Shown here in pieces: positions 21,537 through 32,958 of a stretch of 64,000 bases of DNA (positions within the stretch are counted from its first letter, which is position 1; the number at the start of each line of letters is the position of its first letter). Location: contig OY726557.1 in assembly GCA_963383645.1 (NCBI GenBank), forward strand, positions 151,698,360 through 151,762,359, in the 5' to 3' direction. Made by a program: the position numbers and the translations under genes. This DNA comes from Muscardinus avellanarius. Lineage: Eukaryota > Chordata > Mammalia > Rodentia > Gliridae. A model generated the notes under the pieces. The model was not told where the DNA came from. It saw only the letters and a list, made by a program, of their open reading frames with translations, and made no database searches.

Positions 21537-23317
21537 AATTAGGCAGAATAATGTTTTTTTTGTGGCATATTTGTACATTTTCATATAACATACTTTGACT
21601 ATACGTGATGTGTTTTTGACCTATTTGCATAATCCTACTAAATATGAAAGTAGTTCAGACTATTTAAAATAAATTTTAAGCAATTATTTAATATAATTTA
21701 AAATACAATAACATTGCATATATTGCTATAAATATTGCATTATATTTCTGAATATAATAATCATTAATATGTTGTATATTGTTATTTGTTAAAGCTTAAT
21801 TTTGACAATTAAGAGTTCAATTATTTTGTATTAAACAACTTCATGCCACAAATGACACAACATTTACTTATTTGAGTCTTTAGTGGTCTCATTTGTAAAT
21901 AATTTTGAGAAAATCTTTTTTGGCAAATCAGTTCCTGAAGTTTACAAAATTATGCTAAATAACATATGACAGGATATTTTAAATTATGAATTATGAGTGA
22001 TGTTGAGATAATATAGCTTGAAAATAATTGTATTACTAGTTTTCTGTATGCTACTGTTCAATCTTTACATTTATTCTTTATATGCATTCCTGTCAGTATG
22101 ATTTTATAACCTTGTAAAAATAAATGTTTGAAAAGATGTTATAAAAGATGTTTTAAAATTTTATGAAGGCAAAATCAGAGTACACACAGGCTTTGATTAA
22201 TTTATAAAGCCTCAAAAGGTATGCTTTAGACAATTTGAGTAGATATGCTCACTGAACCTGTAAACACTGCCAATTTCCCAAAATACACACCAGAAAGTGA
22301 TTTGAGCAAAAATCCTGTATTGGACTCAGAAGCAGATTCTAAAGATGGAATACTGGAATTGGACTGGCTTCTAGCTGGATGACAACTCTGATGCTCTCAC
22401 TGGCGATAAGTAGAGTATATTTCTTGGTATGTGCTAATAGTGCTATTGCAAAGACTATGCATCCCATGATATTCTGGGATGCATTACATGTAGAATAGAA
22501 AATACTAACAGTGCAGTGCCTCACATTGGAGTGGTATGAGAGAATCGGTAACTATGAGGGCTGTGGACATGGGGAATGATACTGAGCATTAAAGACACTT
22601 AAAAAAAAGAAATGTTAGTTTCATATCTAGTCACCAAAGTGTGAGAGTTGAAGAGCCTCCAAAACATTGTTTAAAGAAACTCTTATGCAGTTGAAGGATA
22701 GGCATATTTGAAGATCAGGCCACAAACGGTAGAACATTATAGAAGATTGAATTATCAAGATAGGGAGTTCTTAACACTGAGGTGAAGCTGGCCAGGGAAG
22801 AAGTGGGACTCTGAAACTTGCAGTGGGGATGTCTCTGTAGAGGCATGTGGGGTTTTTGAACCTTCTAACTCCTCTGAACCATGTGGGTCTGCAGAAAAGG
22901 CCAGTTACTCATGATTAGAAGATGGAAGTCTGTCCTCTCTTGCTCAAATATTATGCAAAGACTCAAATGAGGCAGTTCCTTCTAAGACAGTGTTTTCCCT
23001 TTCCAGGATCTGACTCCATCTTACTCTTAGCCAATTCCATATTTGGGTCAAATATTTGCATAGTTCAACTGGGGAGGTATCAGCTGTCTAAGAGAGGATA
23101 AATAGTATATGTTGAAAGGGCCAGGAACCTGGATTAAACATACTGCCAGAAAATACAAGAAATACTGGGAAAAAATCTTGAGGGTCATAGGTCAAGGCAG
23201 TAGGATATAAAACAGAGTCAGGAAGAATTTGTTAACAGGAAGACACTTTCAAATCCTATTCTGGCCATAGGAAATGGGCTTATATGGTGCTGGCATTTTA
23301 TTTGAAAGCTTAGAGGA
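21537..23317. other. Unassigned DNA, 1.8 kb
   Basis: No gene, RNA gene or sure repeat. The part from about 22330 is less AT-rich and could be an old retroviral internal remnant, but I cannot show it. Confidence 0.35.
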
Positions 23318-23332
23318 AAAATACTTCTCATT

Positions 23333-23681
23333 GATTAGTCAGTCACAAAAAGTAAAAAATTGGATGCTCTCCCTTATATGCAGAAGCTAGGGAGGAAAAG
23401 AGTCATAGGAGGAATTCTAGACGAAGAAGGAAAAACCATAGATGAGCAGTAAGGTGATCTAAATGAGGGGGATGAGAGGGGGAAGAGAAAAATTCTCTAA
23501 TGGACATGATGTACCTTCACAAACATATCAAAGTCAATCACTAGGCCAAACATGAGGAGGGAGGGGGACGGAATGTGGTTGGAATCGGGGAAGGGCTAAA
23601 TGAGTGATGTGTGCATGTTTGCCTCTAACATCTTATACTGCATTAAGATGTAGGACTGCAAATCACCAAAAACAAATAAAT
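23333..23681 (+). mobile_element. 5'-truncated L1 3' end
   Basis: Starts in the last codons of ORF2 (GATTAGTCAGTCACAAAAAG), then a full 3' UTR ending ACATCTTATACTGCATTAAG with an A-rich tail. Flanked by near-perfect AAATACTTCTCATT/AAATACTTTTCATT TSDs (about 23319-23332 and 23682-23695). Confidence 0.92.
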
Positions 23682-23799
23682 AAATACTTTTCATTAAGTA
23701 AATTAAGGGGTTAGAATTTCCATTTTAAATAAATGAGAAATGTGGGAATTTTAAACTGGGCCTTCTGTATAAGAGAAGAAAGCCACTAACTTATTGTGA

Positions 23800-23988
23800 T
23801 GTTTTATGACTGTAATCCCAGTGCTTGGGAGGCTGAGTCAGAAGGATTGTAGGTTCAAGGCTACCTTAGCAACTTAGTATGACCCTCAGCAACCTAGTGA
23901 GCCCCTGGTTCAAAATAAAAAATAAAATAGGGCTGGGGGTGAAGATTGAAAGTATGTTTCTGGGTTCAATCCCCACTACCACACAGAA
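23800..23988 (+). mobile_element. Diverged SINE
   Basis: B1-like arm missing its first bases, linker TAAAAAATAAAATAGGGCTG and ID-like arm with box B GGGTTCAATCCCC. It ends in an A/G-rich tail. Confidence 0.85.
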
Positions 23989-24014
23989 AAAGGAAGGAAG
24001 GAAGGAAGGAAGGA
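23989..24014. repeat. (GGAA)n microsatellite
   Basis: About six GGAA repeats grown from the SINE tail. Confidence 0.92.
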
Positions 24015-24676
24015 TGGACTAGCTTACCACACTCCATTTTCTGAGGCAGTAAGGAATGTACTGATAATGGAGCAGCAGTATAACTGAGGGCTCAGAGATG
24101 CTTTTATAAGTTGGCTCCTAGTAGTTGTGTGAACTATAGGATCCTGGACCAGTTGGGTCAAGTGAGTATATTTAACATCAAAGGTAAGATGAGAAAGTGT
24201 GATAGATACTATCATACTTCATCCATATACCCTCTTCTTTATGGATGACTTACACTCTGGTTTCTGGGAATATTGGTTGTTACTGGCCTTGAAGAAATGG
24301 ACTATCCAAAGTTACATACTTCTTCCCAGGAAATAGTCTTCTTCCAGTGATTGTATAATGGGGGGATCTAAAAACTTTGCCTGAATTTTGGACAATAATT
24401 AAGAGTGATTCTAGCTGCAGAACTCCCTACAATATTGGTTAAAGTCTTATTTATAACTTCATAGACAATGAGCTACATAAACATTACCAAGTACTATACC
24501 CAATGTTGTTAATCTGGATGCTTTATTTTTGCTAAAATGGAACAAAATTACTTTTCTCTATCATATGTTTCTGCTAATTTGGTAAATACATTCTTTACTT
24601 GCACATAGAGAAGGAATATCAGGAACAGATGGCATCCAAAAAGGAGGGTCCACAACTGAAACTATAAAGTTTATCT
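24015..24676. other. Unassigned DNA
   Basis: No gene or clear repeat. Confidence 0.35.
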
Positions 24677-24693
24677 CAAGGCTATATTAATTC

Positions 24694-24797
24694 ATTTTTT
24701 TGAAGATTTAAAGAAGTTTATTAAAAGATAGAAATACAGAGGATAGGTACAGCTCCATACTAGACTGGCATGGAGGGATGACTCGAATGAGTACACC
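24694..24797 (-). mobile_element. Short polyadenylated retrocopy with hairpin, copy 2
   Basis: Reverse complement matches the 19420-19522 element from its first bases (GTGTACTCATTCGAGTCA) through the AATAAACTTCTTTAAATCTT end and a short poly(A). A 17-bp TSD with one mismatch, CAAGKCTATATTAATTC, lies at 24677-24693 and 24798-24814. The hairpin persists (arms 24753-24762 and 24766-24775) with one wobble and one mismatch. Older than copy 1 by divergence. Confidence 0.85.
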
Positions 24798-24814
24798 CAA
24801 GTCTATATTAATTC

Positions 24815-25002
24815 TATTTGTCATAATTTAACCCAAAGGAAGTTGGATCATCTGGACATAGATAGTTTCTCCTCTATATTAGTGATATATAATTTTTTGA
24901 GCAAGAAATGGAAAGTGTTCTGTGTTCTGGATGCCTTGATATAATATTCATGCTCCAGAAGGTAAAAAGAAAACCCTAAAAAATTCAGAAATATGCGACA
25001 TT
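24815..25002. other. Unassigned DNA
   Basis: Nothing recognised. Confidence 0.3.
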
Positions 25003-25140
25003 ACTCCCAGACCTATTTTTATATTTTTATTTGGAAACAGGGTCTCTTACACCAGTGAAGCTGGCTTTGAAACTGTGCTATCCTCCTGTCTCTGCCTTCC
25101 AAGCGTGGGGATTACAAGTATGTGCCACCAAGCCTGGCTA
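25003..25140 (-). mobile_element. SINE lacking most of the ID-like arm
   Basis: Begins at the reversed ID/linker boundary (CTCCCAGACCTATTTTTATA) and runs through the reversed B1-like arm of the GGAACCCC subfamily. No poly-T is left. Confidence 0.85.
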
Positions 25141-25891
25141 CCTTGTACTTTTTAATGCTTAAGGAAGAAGTACAAACTTGTTAGGATTTTTAAAAAATCA
25201 ACATATTTTACCCTTAGGATTACTTCTATGCTCAGCTATTTGATGATGCATTTGAGAGGGGCTCAGATCAAGATCAAGGAAAGACACTAAAATGGGTCTA
25301 GTTTGCAGTAAGCAAACCTGCTGGGCATAGAAAGGTGCTGTTTGGAGTTTCTGGCAAGGCCAAATAGGAGAAACATATAGTTCAAATAGGAGATCCAAAG
25401 TTTTTGAGTAAGGACAAGCTTTCCTGTAGTTTATGACACCTGTATAGTGCTTAAAAAGTTCTTGTCATGCTCTTGGCTCTAAGAGAAGCTGGGCATTTCA
25501 CCAGCTATCAAACAGGGATGGTTGGCCCTGAGGCTCTGACTCAGATTTTCGACACCCCCTTTCCCACTTATGTAGGCCGAAAATAACCAATTGATGGATG
25601 TGAAAATACAAAGGAGTACAGCTTTCTGTCCTTATCATGAGGCCAAATCTGTGGTCTAGTTTACATTCCAGAGTTTCTCCATGGTGTCATACTAAAGCTA
25701 GCTCTCCAGACAAGAACACATTCTTGGTGAGTTATTTTATTCACCTTACCTTGCTTCCTTTACCTCCCTTCTGGAAGAAATAAATAATTTTTACAAGGAT
25801 TCTTATCTGAGGCTGTGGCTAGGGATCCTGCCTTGAGGCAGGAATCACTGGCAGAGGGTAGTGTTTGAAGTCTCATATGCAATGACATCAT
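25141..25891. other. Unassigned DNA
   Basis: No gene recognised. Moderate GC. It may contain an old retroviral or unique segment. Confidence 0.35.
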
Positions 25892-26119
25892 CTTTTTTTT
25901 TTTTTTTTTTTTTTGGTGGTACTGGGGATGGGACCCAGGGGCTTTTCTACCTCCAGGCTATACTCCCAGACCATTTTTAAATGCTTTATTTGGAAATAGG
26001 GTCTTACTAAGTTGCTGAGAGCCTCACTAATTAGCTGAGGCTGGCTTTGAACCTGTGTGATCCTCCTGTCGCAGCCTCCCCAAAGCTGGGATTACAAGTG
26101 TGCGCCACCACGCCAGGCT
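25892..26119 (-). mobile_element. B1-dID-like SINE with long poly(A)
   Basis: A run of more than 20 T, then the reversed ID-like arm, linker and B1-like arm ending CACCACGCCAGGCT. The flanks TGCAATGACATCAT and TGCAATGAGATTAT are a probable degenerate TSD. Confidence 0.92.
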
Positions 26120-26912
26120 GCAATGAGATTATATATCAAGAGTACAGGGTGAGGGCCAACCTGGAGAATAACAGTGGTCAAAGCAGAAATAGGAAGAAAA
26201 GCCAAGATGCCAAGTAGAAAATAGATCAAGAGAGTGTTGTAAAAGCCAAAAAACCATGAGTCAAGAAATGAACAGTGAAATTGGAAGAAAGCTATGGCAG
26301 GTGCTGTCCTCTCACCAGATTTCTTGGGTTCTCTTCACTTTGGAGTTTGGCTATCATACCTGCAACATCTGGTAGTTGCTCCAATGTCTGTTTGGGAGGG
26401 GGCACAAAATCTGTGATTCTTGCTTCAAAGTAGAATAGACTCTGAAGTGCAATTTAAATTCTGAGGCTTCCTGCAGAATCAGATGGAGGTCACTCTCCCT
26501 GAAAATGTGTCCTTGCTTGACCTCATCCTCTTTCCTATCCCAGTTCCCTCCTGTTTTTATAGTCTTCCTGAGGACTTGAGTTTCTTTGACACCAAGCCTA
26601 AGATTCACATGTAGGTGATTTATTGGTGGATTGTTAAGTGTTCATGTCAGATAAATATCAAAAAGTGTTTCCAGGATTTGGAAACTAGGATGTAATTAGT
26701 GATCTCGGAACAAAAATCAGATTATCTTGGGTACAAGAATAAGTAGGAGGGGAGTTATAGAAATCAATGTGCTTAGATAAATACACAGTGTTTTGTTGTG
26801 AAATTAAGTAGAGCTATAGAAGTAGAAAGATTTGGGAATAGGTTCAAAGGAAGGGGATGTGTATGTGCACATGTGCATGCATGTGCTTGTGTTTGTGCAA
26901 GGAAGGTGTTTT
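26120..26912. other. Unassigned DNA
   Basis: No gene recognised. An 84-codon minus-strand frame at 26354-26608 has no familiar motif. Confidence 0.35.
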
Positions 26913-26928
26913 AAGATGTCAAGATCTT

Positions 26929-27137
26929 TTCAAGGGTCATGGTGCACACTTGTAATCCTAGCATTTGGGAGTCTGAGACAGGAGGATCACAGTTCGAGCC
27001 CAGCCTTAACTACTACCTAATGAGGTCCTTTGCAACTTAGTGAGACCCTGTTTCAAAATAAAGAATAAAAAATAGGGCTGAGGGTGTGGCTTGAAGGTGG
27101 AACACTCCTGAGTTCCATCCCCAGTACGGCATAAAAA
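26929..27137 (+). mobile_element. SINE with a shortened B1-like start
   Basis: B1-like arm (GGGTCATGGTGCACACTTG), linker AAATAAAGAATAAAAAATAG and ID-like arm with box B GAGTTCCATCCCC. 16-bp TSD with one mismatch, AAGATGYCAAGATCTT, at 26913-26928 and 27138-27153. Confidence 0.93.
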
Positions 27138-27153
27138 AAGATGCCAAGATCTT

Positions 27154-29149
27154 GAGAATTCTATGTGTTTAGAGAAAATAGCCATGAATTGGGGGGGGGG
27201 TTGACATTCCAGGCAAAGATGTGGAATCAAACACCTGTGTGACTCTCATATAAATATGTGTGAATAAAGTCACACACTCAGAATAAAAGATGAATGGCAG
27301 CATATTTTATTTTTACATCCAGTAAAAAGTACTTACAGTACAGAGCTTCAAGTACTCAGATGCACCCAGTCTCTGTGAATAGATAATAAGGATAATTTTC
27401 TGTAAAATAGATGAACAGGACCTTAAAAACAATAGGTTGCTGATTGCCTGGTTTGTGCCATATGAGATATATTTCTTGTTTCTAGGTATCAGATGTGATA
27501 AATTACATGGCAAATGATGTGTTCTATTTTAGAGGTTTACCAATGACATAAAAGAAGACTAACATATAACCGAATTGGGATAGATACAAGGAACAAAAAA
27601 ATCAAAATAAAGAAAGTAGGGAGTATTTCAAATTCAGTAAATATAAACGCCTAAGTAGGCTAGACATGGTAGAGGCTACTAAAAAGTTTAGACACTGAGC
27701 TTTGTCTCAAGGATGTTATCATTCTTATATTAGAAAGCCATATCTTAGAGTCTGAAAGTGATTGAGAGCAGCTCAGGCTCACCACGTAAATGTTTCCCTC
27801 TTAGTTTTCTATTTACCATGGCCAACTGTCCATTGACGATCATATATCTTATCTTTCATTTTCTCCATGTTTTCTGGAGTCTGTGCTCTTGGCTCTGGGA
27901 ACTCATCATTATTTGTACATGTTCATCTGTTGGCTCAATTCAGGCAATTTGCAAATTGGCAATTCTTTCCCCTGCTCAGCTTCTGTTTGCTTCAAACGGA
28001 TGAAAGCAAGTATTTGTGTATTGGCTTCAAGGCCAAGGATGTAGCTTGTGCTAGCATCCAGTCTTAAATGTGGCAAGAATTACTAACTGAGGATGATTAA
28101 TTGAGGATTCCTCCTGTAATCTCTATACTTTGAGATGTCAATTTCTTTTCATTGTTTTCTTGGCCCTTCTCTTACCTTTCATTGAGAGAATCACGTGTGA
28201 GGAGTTAAGAGGCATCCGGTTCACAAGCTCTTGGCAACAGCTTGACCTGAAATGTAAGTTCTGCACTTTGTTTTGTAGGTCAACTGATTCAGACTCCGTT
28301 GAGTCCCAGTGGGCTACTCACTTTAAAGGCCACATGCCATCCTGTGAGACTGTCTTCCTTTCAGCATGACTTTTTCTCTGCCTTTAATGCTGCCCTTTCA
28401 ACACAGAGGTCACTCAGTGTGGCCTGGATTAGAACCGACCTTTTCCTGATAGTCACATCTGGCAAATGCTTTCCTTACTCTTTAGAGTAAAAATAATAAT
28501 GAGTGAGTGTGAACATTTGTGCACATAATCCTCCTGTTGTAGGTTCAGCCACAAACCTTTTGTTGCTAGATGTTTTTTTTTTCTCACTGCATTATTACTA
28601 GGAACAGCTAATGTTTTGTCCCTAATTCTGTGTACTTTTTCTAAATCCCTTGGTTTTAAAAAAAATCACTCCTGGTTATCTTTAGATAACCGTAAGGATG
28701 AAATTCTTCCATGTGTTAGAAAAATTCATAGGGGACACTACCGAAATGCAAAACAGTGTTAGGAATTCTATGTTTTCAGCCTGCAAGATCCCAGGCACAT
28801 CTTCAGAGTTAGTCAAAACATTAATGAGAATGTCAGTCTAATTAATCTCAGTAGATATGACCACCAAGGGGCCAAGCAGATGATAAAATAATTACTAAAA
28901 CCCCTGTGTGGGCTTTGCCCTCCTCCATCCAGGCTGTCTTTATCCTTCCCCTTTTTTCACCAGCTCTGTCACCTCTGGCTCAGAGTTGAATAAAAAGTTG
29001 TTGCTCATCATCAGAGACCCAGGGTACAGTTAAGGTGGGAGAGAAGTATTATGTAAATAAATAACCACAGGAAAATGTGACAAATATTCTGAGGTGGGTA
29101 AATATAAGGTTTATATGCTGAGCCAGAGAGAAAACTGGGAAACTTCAGA
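27154..29149. other. Unassigned DNA, 2 kb
   Basis: Longest stretch of this size without a recognised repeat. A G-run lies at 27191-27200. An open frame over 28130-28253 ends at a consensus-like splice donor, GTAAGT (28254), but has no ATG in frame. I do not call an exon. Confidence 0.35.
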
Positions 29150-29408
29150 TAAATAAAGGGAGATGCTAGAAGATTAATAGAAGAAAAATTGGGGGAGGTG
29201 AAAGGGGAGATTTGATGAAGAAAACAGTTCAAATCATCTTTTGCTCATATATCAAGTTGCCAATACCAATTTTACTGATATGTATGGGGAGGAGAGGGGA
29301 GCAGAGTAGCCTGGAGGGCTGCACACAAATTCTGTGTGCATGAGTGTTTCTATCACTCTGAGCCTCATTATGATCTATAATTTCAATGCACAAATAAAAA
29401 GTAATATA
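29150..29408 (+). mobile_element. L1 3' UTR end
   Basis: Same L1 group as 8652-9092: GAAGAAAACAGTTCAAAT, GATATGTATGGGGAGGAG, CACTCTGAGCCTCATTATG and CAATGCACAAATAAAAAG. The left limit is uncertain and may extend to about 29000. Confidence 0.7.
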
Positions 29409-29609
29409 AAGAAGGGAACTTAAACTCAGGTGGTGAGAGTGGGAGAAAAACTGAGCTAACGTTTGCCCTTTCTAGCATTTCTCTTTTGAATTGAATACCC
29501 TGTTGTTTATTTTGTCTTTCAGTTCTTTTGAAGTGTTCACTGTCTGCATCCAATCAGGTACCAAAAGCCCATCTCCTAAACAATAGCCTCCTCCCCCTAT
29601 TGCTTTTTT

Positions 29610-29799
29610 TTTTTTTTTTTTTTTTGGTGGTACTGGGGTTCCTGGAAACCCTTCTACCTCAGGGCTAAGCTCCCAGACCTATTTTATACTTTTTATTTGG
29701 AAACAGGGTCTCTTAAGTCAGCAGGGCTGGCTTCAAACCTGCGAGATCCTCCTGTCTCCACCTCACAAGTGTGGGGATTACAAGCCACCATGCCTGGCT
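29610..29799 (-). mobile_element. SINE, GGAACCCC subfamily
   Basis: Poly-T, reversed ID-like arm (TACTGGGGTTCCTGGAA), linker, short B1-like arm. Perfect 16-bp TSD CCCCTATTGCTTTTTT at 29594-29609 and 29800-29815. Confidence 0.95.
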
Positions 29800-29875
29800 C
29801 CCCTATTGCTTTTTTTGTTCACACATTTCAATCTGTTCTTTTAGCCTCTTCCCAGTCAACAATCATTCTTCATGA

Positions 29876-30051
29876 AGCTGGGTGTGATGGTGCACGCTTG
29901 TAATCTCAGCGCTTGCGAGGCTGAGACAGGAGGATCATACAGGTTCAAAGCCAGGTACTTAGTGAGGCTCTCAGCAACTCCCAGACCTATTTTGTATTTT
30001 ATTTGAAAACATGTTAACTGCTATTACAAGCTTGTGCCACCATGTCCGGCC
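29876..30051. mobile_element. Head-to-head inverted SINE chimera
   Basis: 29876-29978 is a plus-strand B1-like arm. At CTCCCAGACC (29977) the sequence turns into a minus-strand SINE (linker and B1-like arm) ending CACCATGTCCGGCC. The ID-like arms and tails are both missing, leaving an inverted repeat with a short asymmetric centre. Confidence 0.8.
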
Positions 30052-30829
30052 TTTCCCACACTTCTTAAATTGAATCACAGTAGAACCTTTGACCATGACC
30101 TGAAACACAATGTAGATTTTGTTTGGTGCCAATTAACTAGCTACATATCAAGTCTTATAATATTTTTCCTCATTAAATTATAACAATAAAATGTATTATT
30201 ATGACATATGGCATATTAATAGGACATAGAGTGTTATTTCCCTATTAAGTATGACTTTATGAAAAAGCTTGGCTGAAATGTTTTTCAATTTAAAATGTCT
30301 TCCTTCAACAAATTTCTTTTACAAATGAAGAAAAATATTATAATTGTACAATGGTATATATGGAAAAATAAGATCATGTCATCAGTCTCTTGTTTCTCTG
30401 GTATATTTTAAGTGTTGTGAGTTTAGGGATAGTCATTTATCTAATTTTCATCATTCAGGCATTTAAAAGATACTTATTAAATGGTAATTATTCATTATAT
30501 TTCTATATAGAAATATTCCCCAAATACAGTGCTAATAATTATCTGGGAATGGGTAACCAGGACTGAAAAGTTGAGAAAAAGCCAGGATCAGTAATCCAAT
30601 TAGGAAACGGTGAGTGTCTAAACTTAGGTATATCATGAGAATGAATGGATGATGGAATGTTAAATAAGTAGAGTTAACTGCCTACTACATACACTTGAGG
30701 TCTGAGAGCTAATCTAGATTCCCTGTTTTTTCCCAGCTTTTGTATTCCTAGAGTAGATCTCATTTACTTAGAGTAAAACTATAAGATTTCTTTTTCTTGG
30801 TGGGGTGAGACGAATTTATTTTGGATTAC
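30052..30829. other. Unassigned AT-rich DNA
   Basis: No gene recognised. Confidence 0.35.
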
Positions 30830-30962
30830 TTGTTGCCAAATGGGACATGTACTGAGAACTTTGAAATCCCCAAAACTGTGAACAAATAAGCATTTCTTCC
30901 TCTAGGTTGTGGTTGACAGGTATATTTGGTCACATCAGTGAGAATGTTGACTGAAACAGTAA
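30830..30962 (+). mobile_element. LTR 3' fragment, ERVL/MaLR-like
   Basis: CCCAAAACTGTGAACAAATAAGC, TTCTTCCTCTAGGTTGTGG and GGTCACATCAGTGAGAA match the 3' part typical of MaLR-like LTRs, which here lacks its 5' half. Confidence 0.55.
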
Positions 30963-32185
30963 TCTTCAGTGATCTTAGGTAGAACAATTTTATAGAAAGG
31001 ATGATTGTAAGGTCCAGTTAATTTTATAGTAAGTTAAAATTGTAGGCCATTTTCATTAAACTTTGCCTCAAGCATTTGACCATTATATGCAATTGTAAAC
31101 ATTACAAATATTCCAAACTACTATATGAAAGGCCTACTGAAGAACTTTATAACAAAGACTCTGGAGAAGATGAAAGAATTGCAAATCTTTGCCAAAGAAA
31201 ATTGGAAATAAGTCCAAATAACTCATAATATCAGTTAACCATTTTATGCCTCTCATTGGCTCAGTTTCTCTGAAAGATATTAAGTCTCTTTCGATGGTGA
31301 AAAACATTTTGTATTTTTCTTATGGTGAAAAATAATTTTGTTAATATAATGATTCTGAAGGTGAGTTTTGGGGGATATTTTAACACACAAATCAAATAAA
31401 AACACAAGTCATGTTTTTAATGTAAATTCAGATTGTCAGATTAAAAATTAATGCGAAACTTTAAGGTACTAGAGGATACAGGAATTCTGTTAAAAAGCAT
31501 AGTTCTATGAGACTTGATTCTATCCTAATATGAATAACTTTCATTCCTTAATTTAGATAACATGTCCACATCTCTTTGGACGGAAAAGCCCTTGATAAAG
31601 AGCCAAGACACTCAAATACATTATTTCCTGGATTTCTTAACACTCAAACTTAAAAATGTACTAATTGGTTTCTCTCTTTTTCTTGTTTTTCAAAACCAAG
31701 GAGCCCTCTTAAAGTGAATAAATCTACTCATTTTAACTATATCTCATATTTTATTATTATGTGCATCATGCAGATTCGTTGTCCTGGCCAGAATCTCTGG
31801 CATGCTAGATGACATTGCCACCTTTACAGCAACATTGTCCCAATCTTTTGCTCAGATGTGAAAGAACAATTTGACAGGCTATTAATTATGTACAACTCAA
31901 AAGCAAAATCAAACCCAAAAGATATTTGTGAAGCTTGATAATTTCCCCCATATAACATTTTCCTGGCACATAGATATGTTTAACTGTTGTTTGTTTTAAT
32001 ACATAATTTTAGAGATATTTTAATCATTTTAAGAAAAACGGGACCACGTGCTGTTTTCTTAGATTCAGGTATGCAAGTCTAAGATGTTTGTAATTTTTAA
32101 TTGGCTAGATAGGAGGGAAAAAAGAGATATGTAATATATACTTGACTATTTATAAAATTGATGCCTTTTTGCTTTAATTAAATCT
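30963..32185. other. Unassigned AT-rich DNA
   Basis: No gene, RNA gene or clear repeat in 1.2 kb. Confidence 0.4.
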
Positions 32186-32390
32186 TATTTTTTTTAAGTA
32201 CTGGGGATGGAACCCAGGGGTATTCTACCTCTGAGCTACACTCCCTGCCCTATTTATTTTTATTTTGAAACAGGTCTCACTGTGTTGCAGAGGACCTCAC
32301 TAAGTAGCTGAGGCTGTCCATGAACAGTAATCCTCTTGACACAGCCTCCCGAATGCTGGGATTACAAGCATGAGCCACCACACCCAGCTT
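32186..32390 (-). mobile_element. B1-dID-like SINE
   Basis: T-run, reversed ID-like arm (TACTGGGGATGGAACCC), linker and B1-like arm ending CACCACACCCAGCT. Confidence 0.92.
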
Positions 32391-32449
32391 GGTTCAGTCT
32401 CTTTATTTTGAAATTTATTTTATTCTTAGTAAATAGTACAAAATGGAAA

Positions 32450-32958
32450 TGAACAATTGTGGGCAAGAATATGGAGAAATCTGCTAGTAGGAATGTAAAA
32501 TGGTACAGCCACTATGGGGCACAATTAGATTTGCTACACAATCCAACAATTCTGCTCCTTGGTATATCTCCAAAGGAATTGAGAACAGGCACTCAAATGA
32601 ATGATTATAAAGGAATCTTCATAACAGTACTACTTATAATAGCCCAAAGACAGGAATATCCTAAATATATGCTTAGCAAACATTAATAGATAATTTAAAG
32701 GCTGTATAATATATACATACTATGCAAGATATTTTTTTTTTTGGTGGTACTGGGGTTCTTGGAAGCCCTTCTACCTCTGGGCTACACTCCCAGACCTATT
32801 TTTGTACTTTTTTATTTGGAAACAGGGTCTATTAAGCCATCGTGGCTGGCTTCGAACCTGCGCGATCCTCCTGTCTCCGCCTCCCAAGCACGGGCATTAC
32901 AAGCATGCACCACCACGCCTGGCTATACAAGATATTATTGAGCAATTAAAATGAATGA
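32450..32958 (+). mobile_element. Old L1 ORF2 C-terminal fragment, split by a SINE
   Basis: Ancient ORF2-type sequence: GGCAAGAATATGGAGAAA, GGTACAGCCACTATGG, TTGGTATATCTCCAAAGGAA, then, after the SINE, TATTGAGCAATTAAAATGAATG. It ends abruptly at an L1 5' UTR start at about 32959. Many substitutions; non-functional. Confidence 0.75.
32734..32923 (-). mobile_element. SINE, GGAACCCC subfamily, in L1
   Basis: Poly-T, reversed ID-like arm, linker and B1-like arm ending CCACGCCTGGC. 13-bp TSD with one mismatch, TATRCAAGATATT, at 32721-32733 and 32924-32936. Confidence 0.94.

Noticed and set aside
22330..23317. Endogenous retrovirus internal region, possibly related to 45370-45800
   Set aside because: Only short shared phrases (such as ATAAGTAGRGT) and a general resemblance. 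There is no gag/pol-like reading and no flanking LTRs.
28130..28369. Small secreted protein with a signal peptide
   Set aside because: The frame opens with TTG, not ATG. The nearest ATG (28135) is in another frame and stops after 16 codons.
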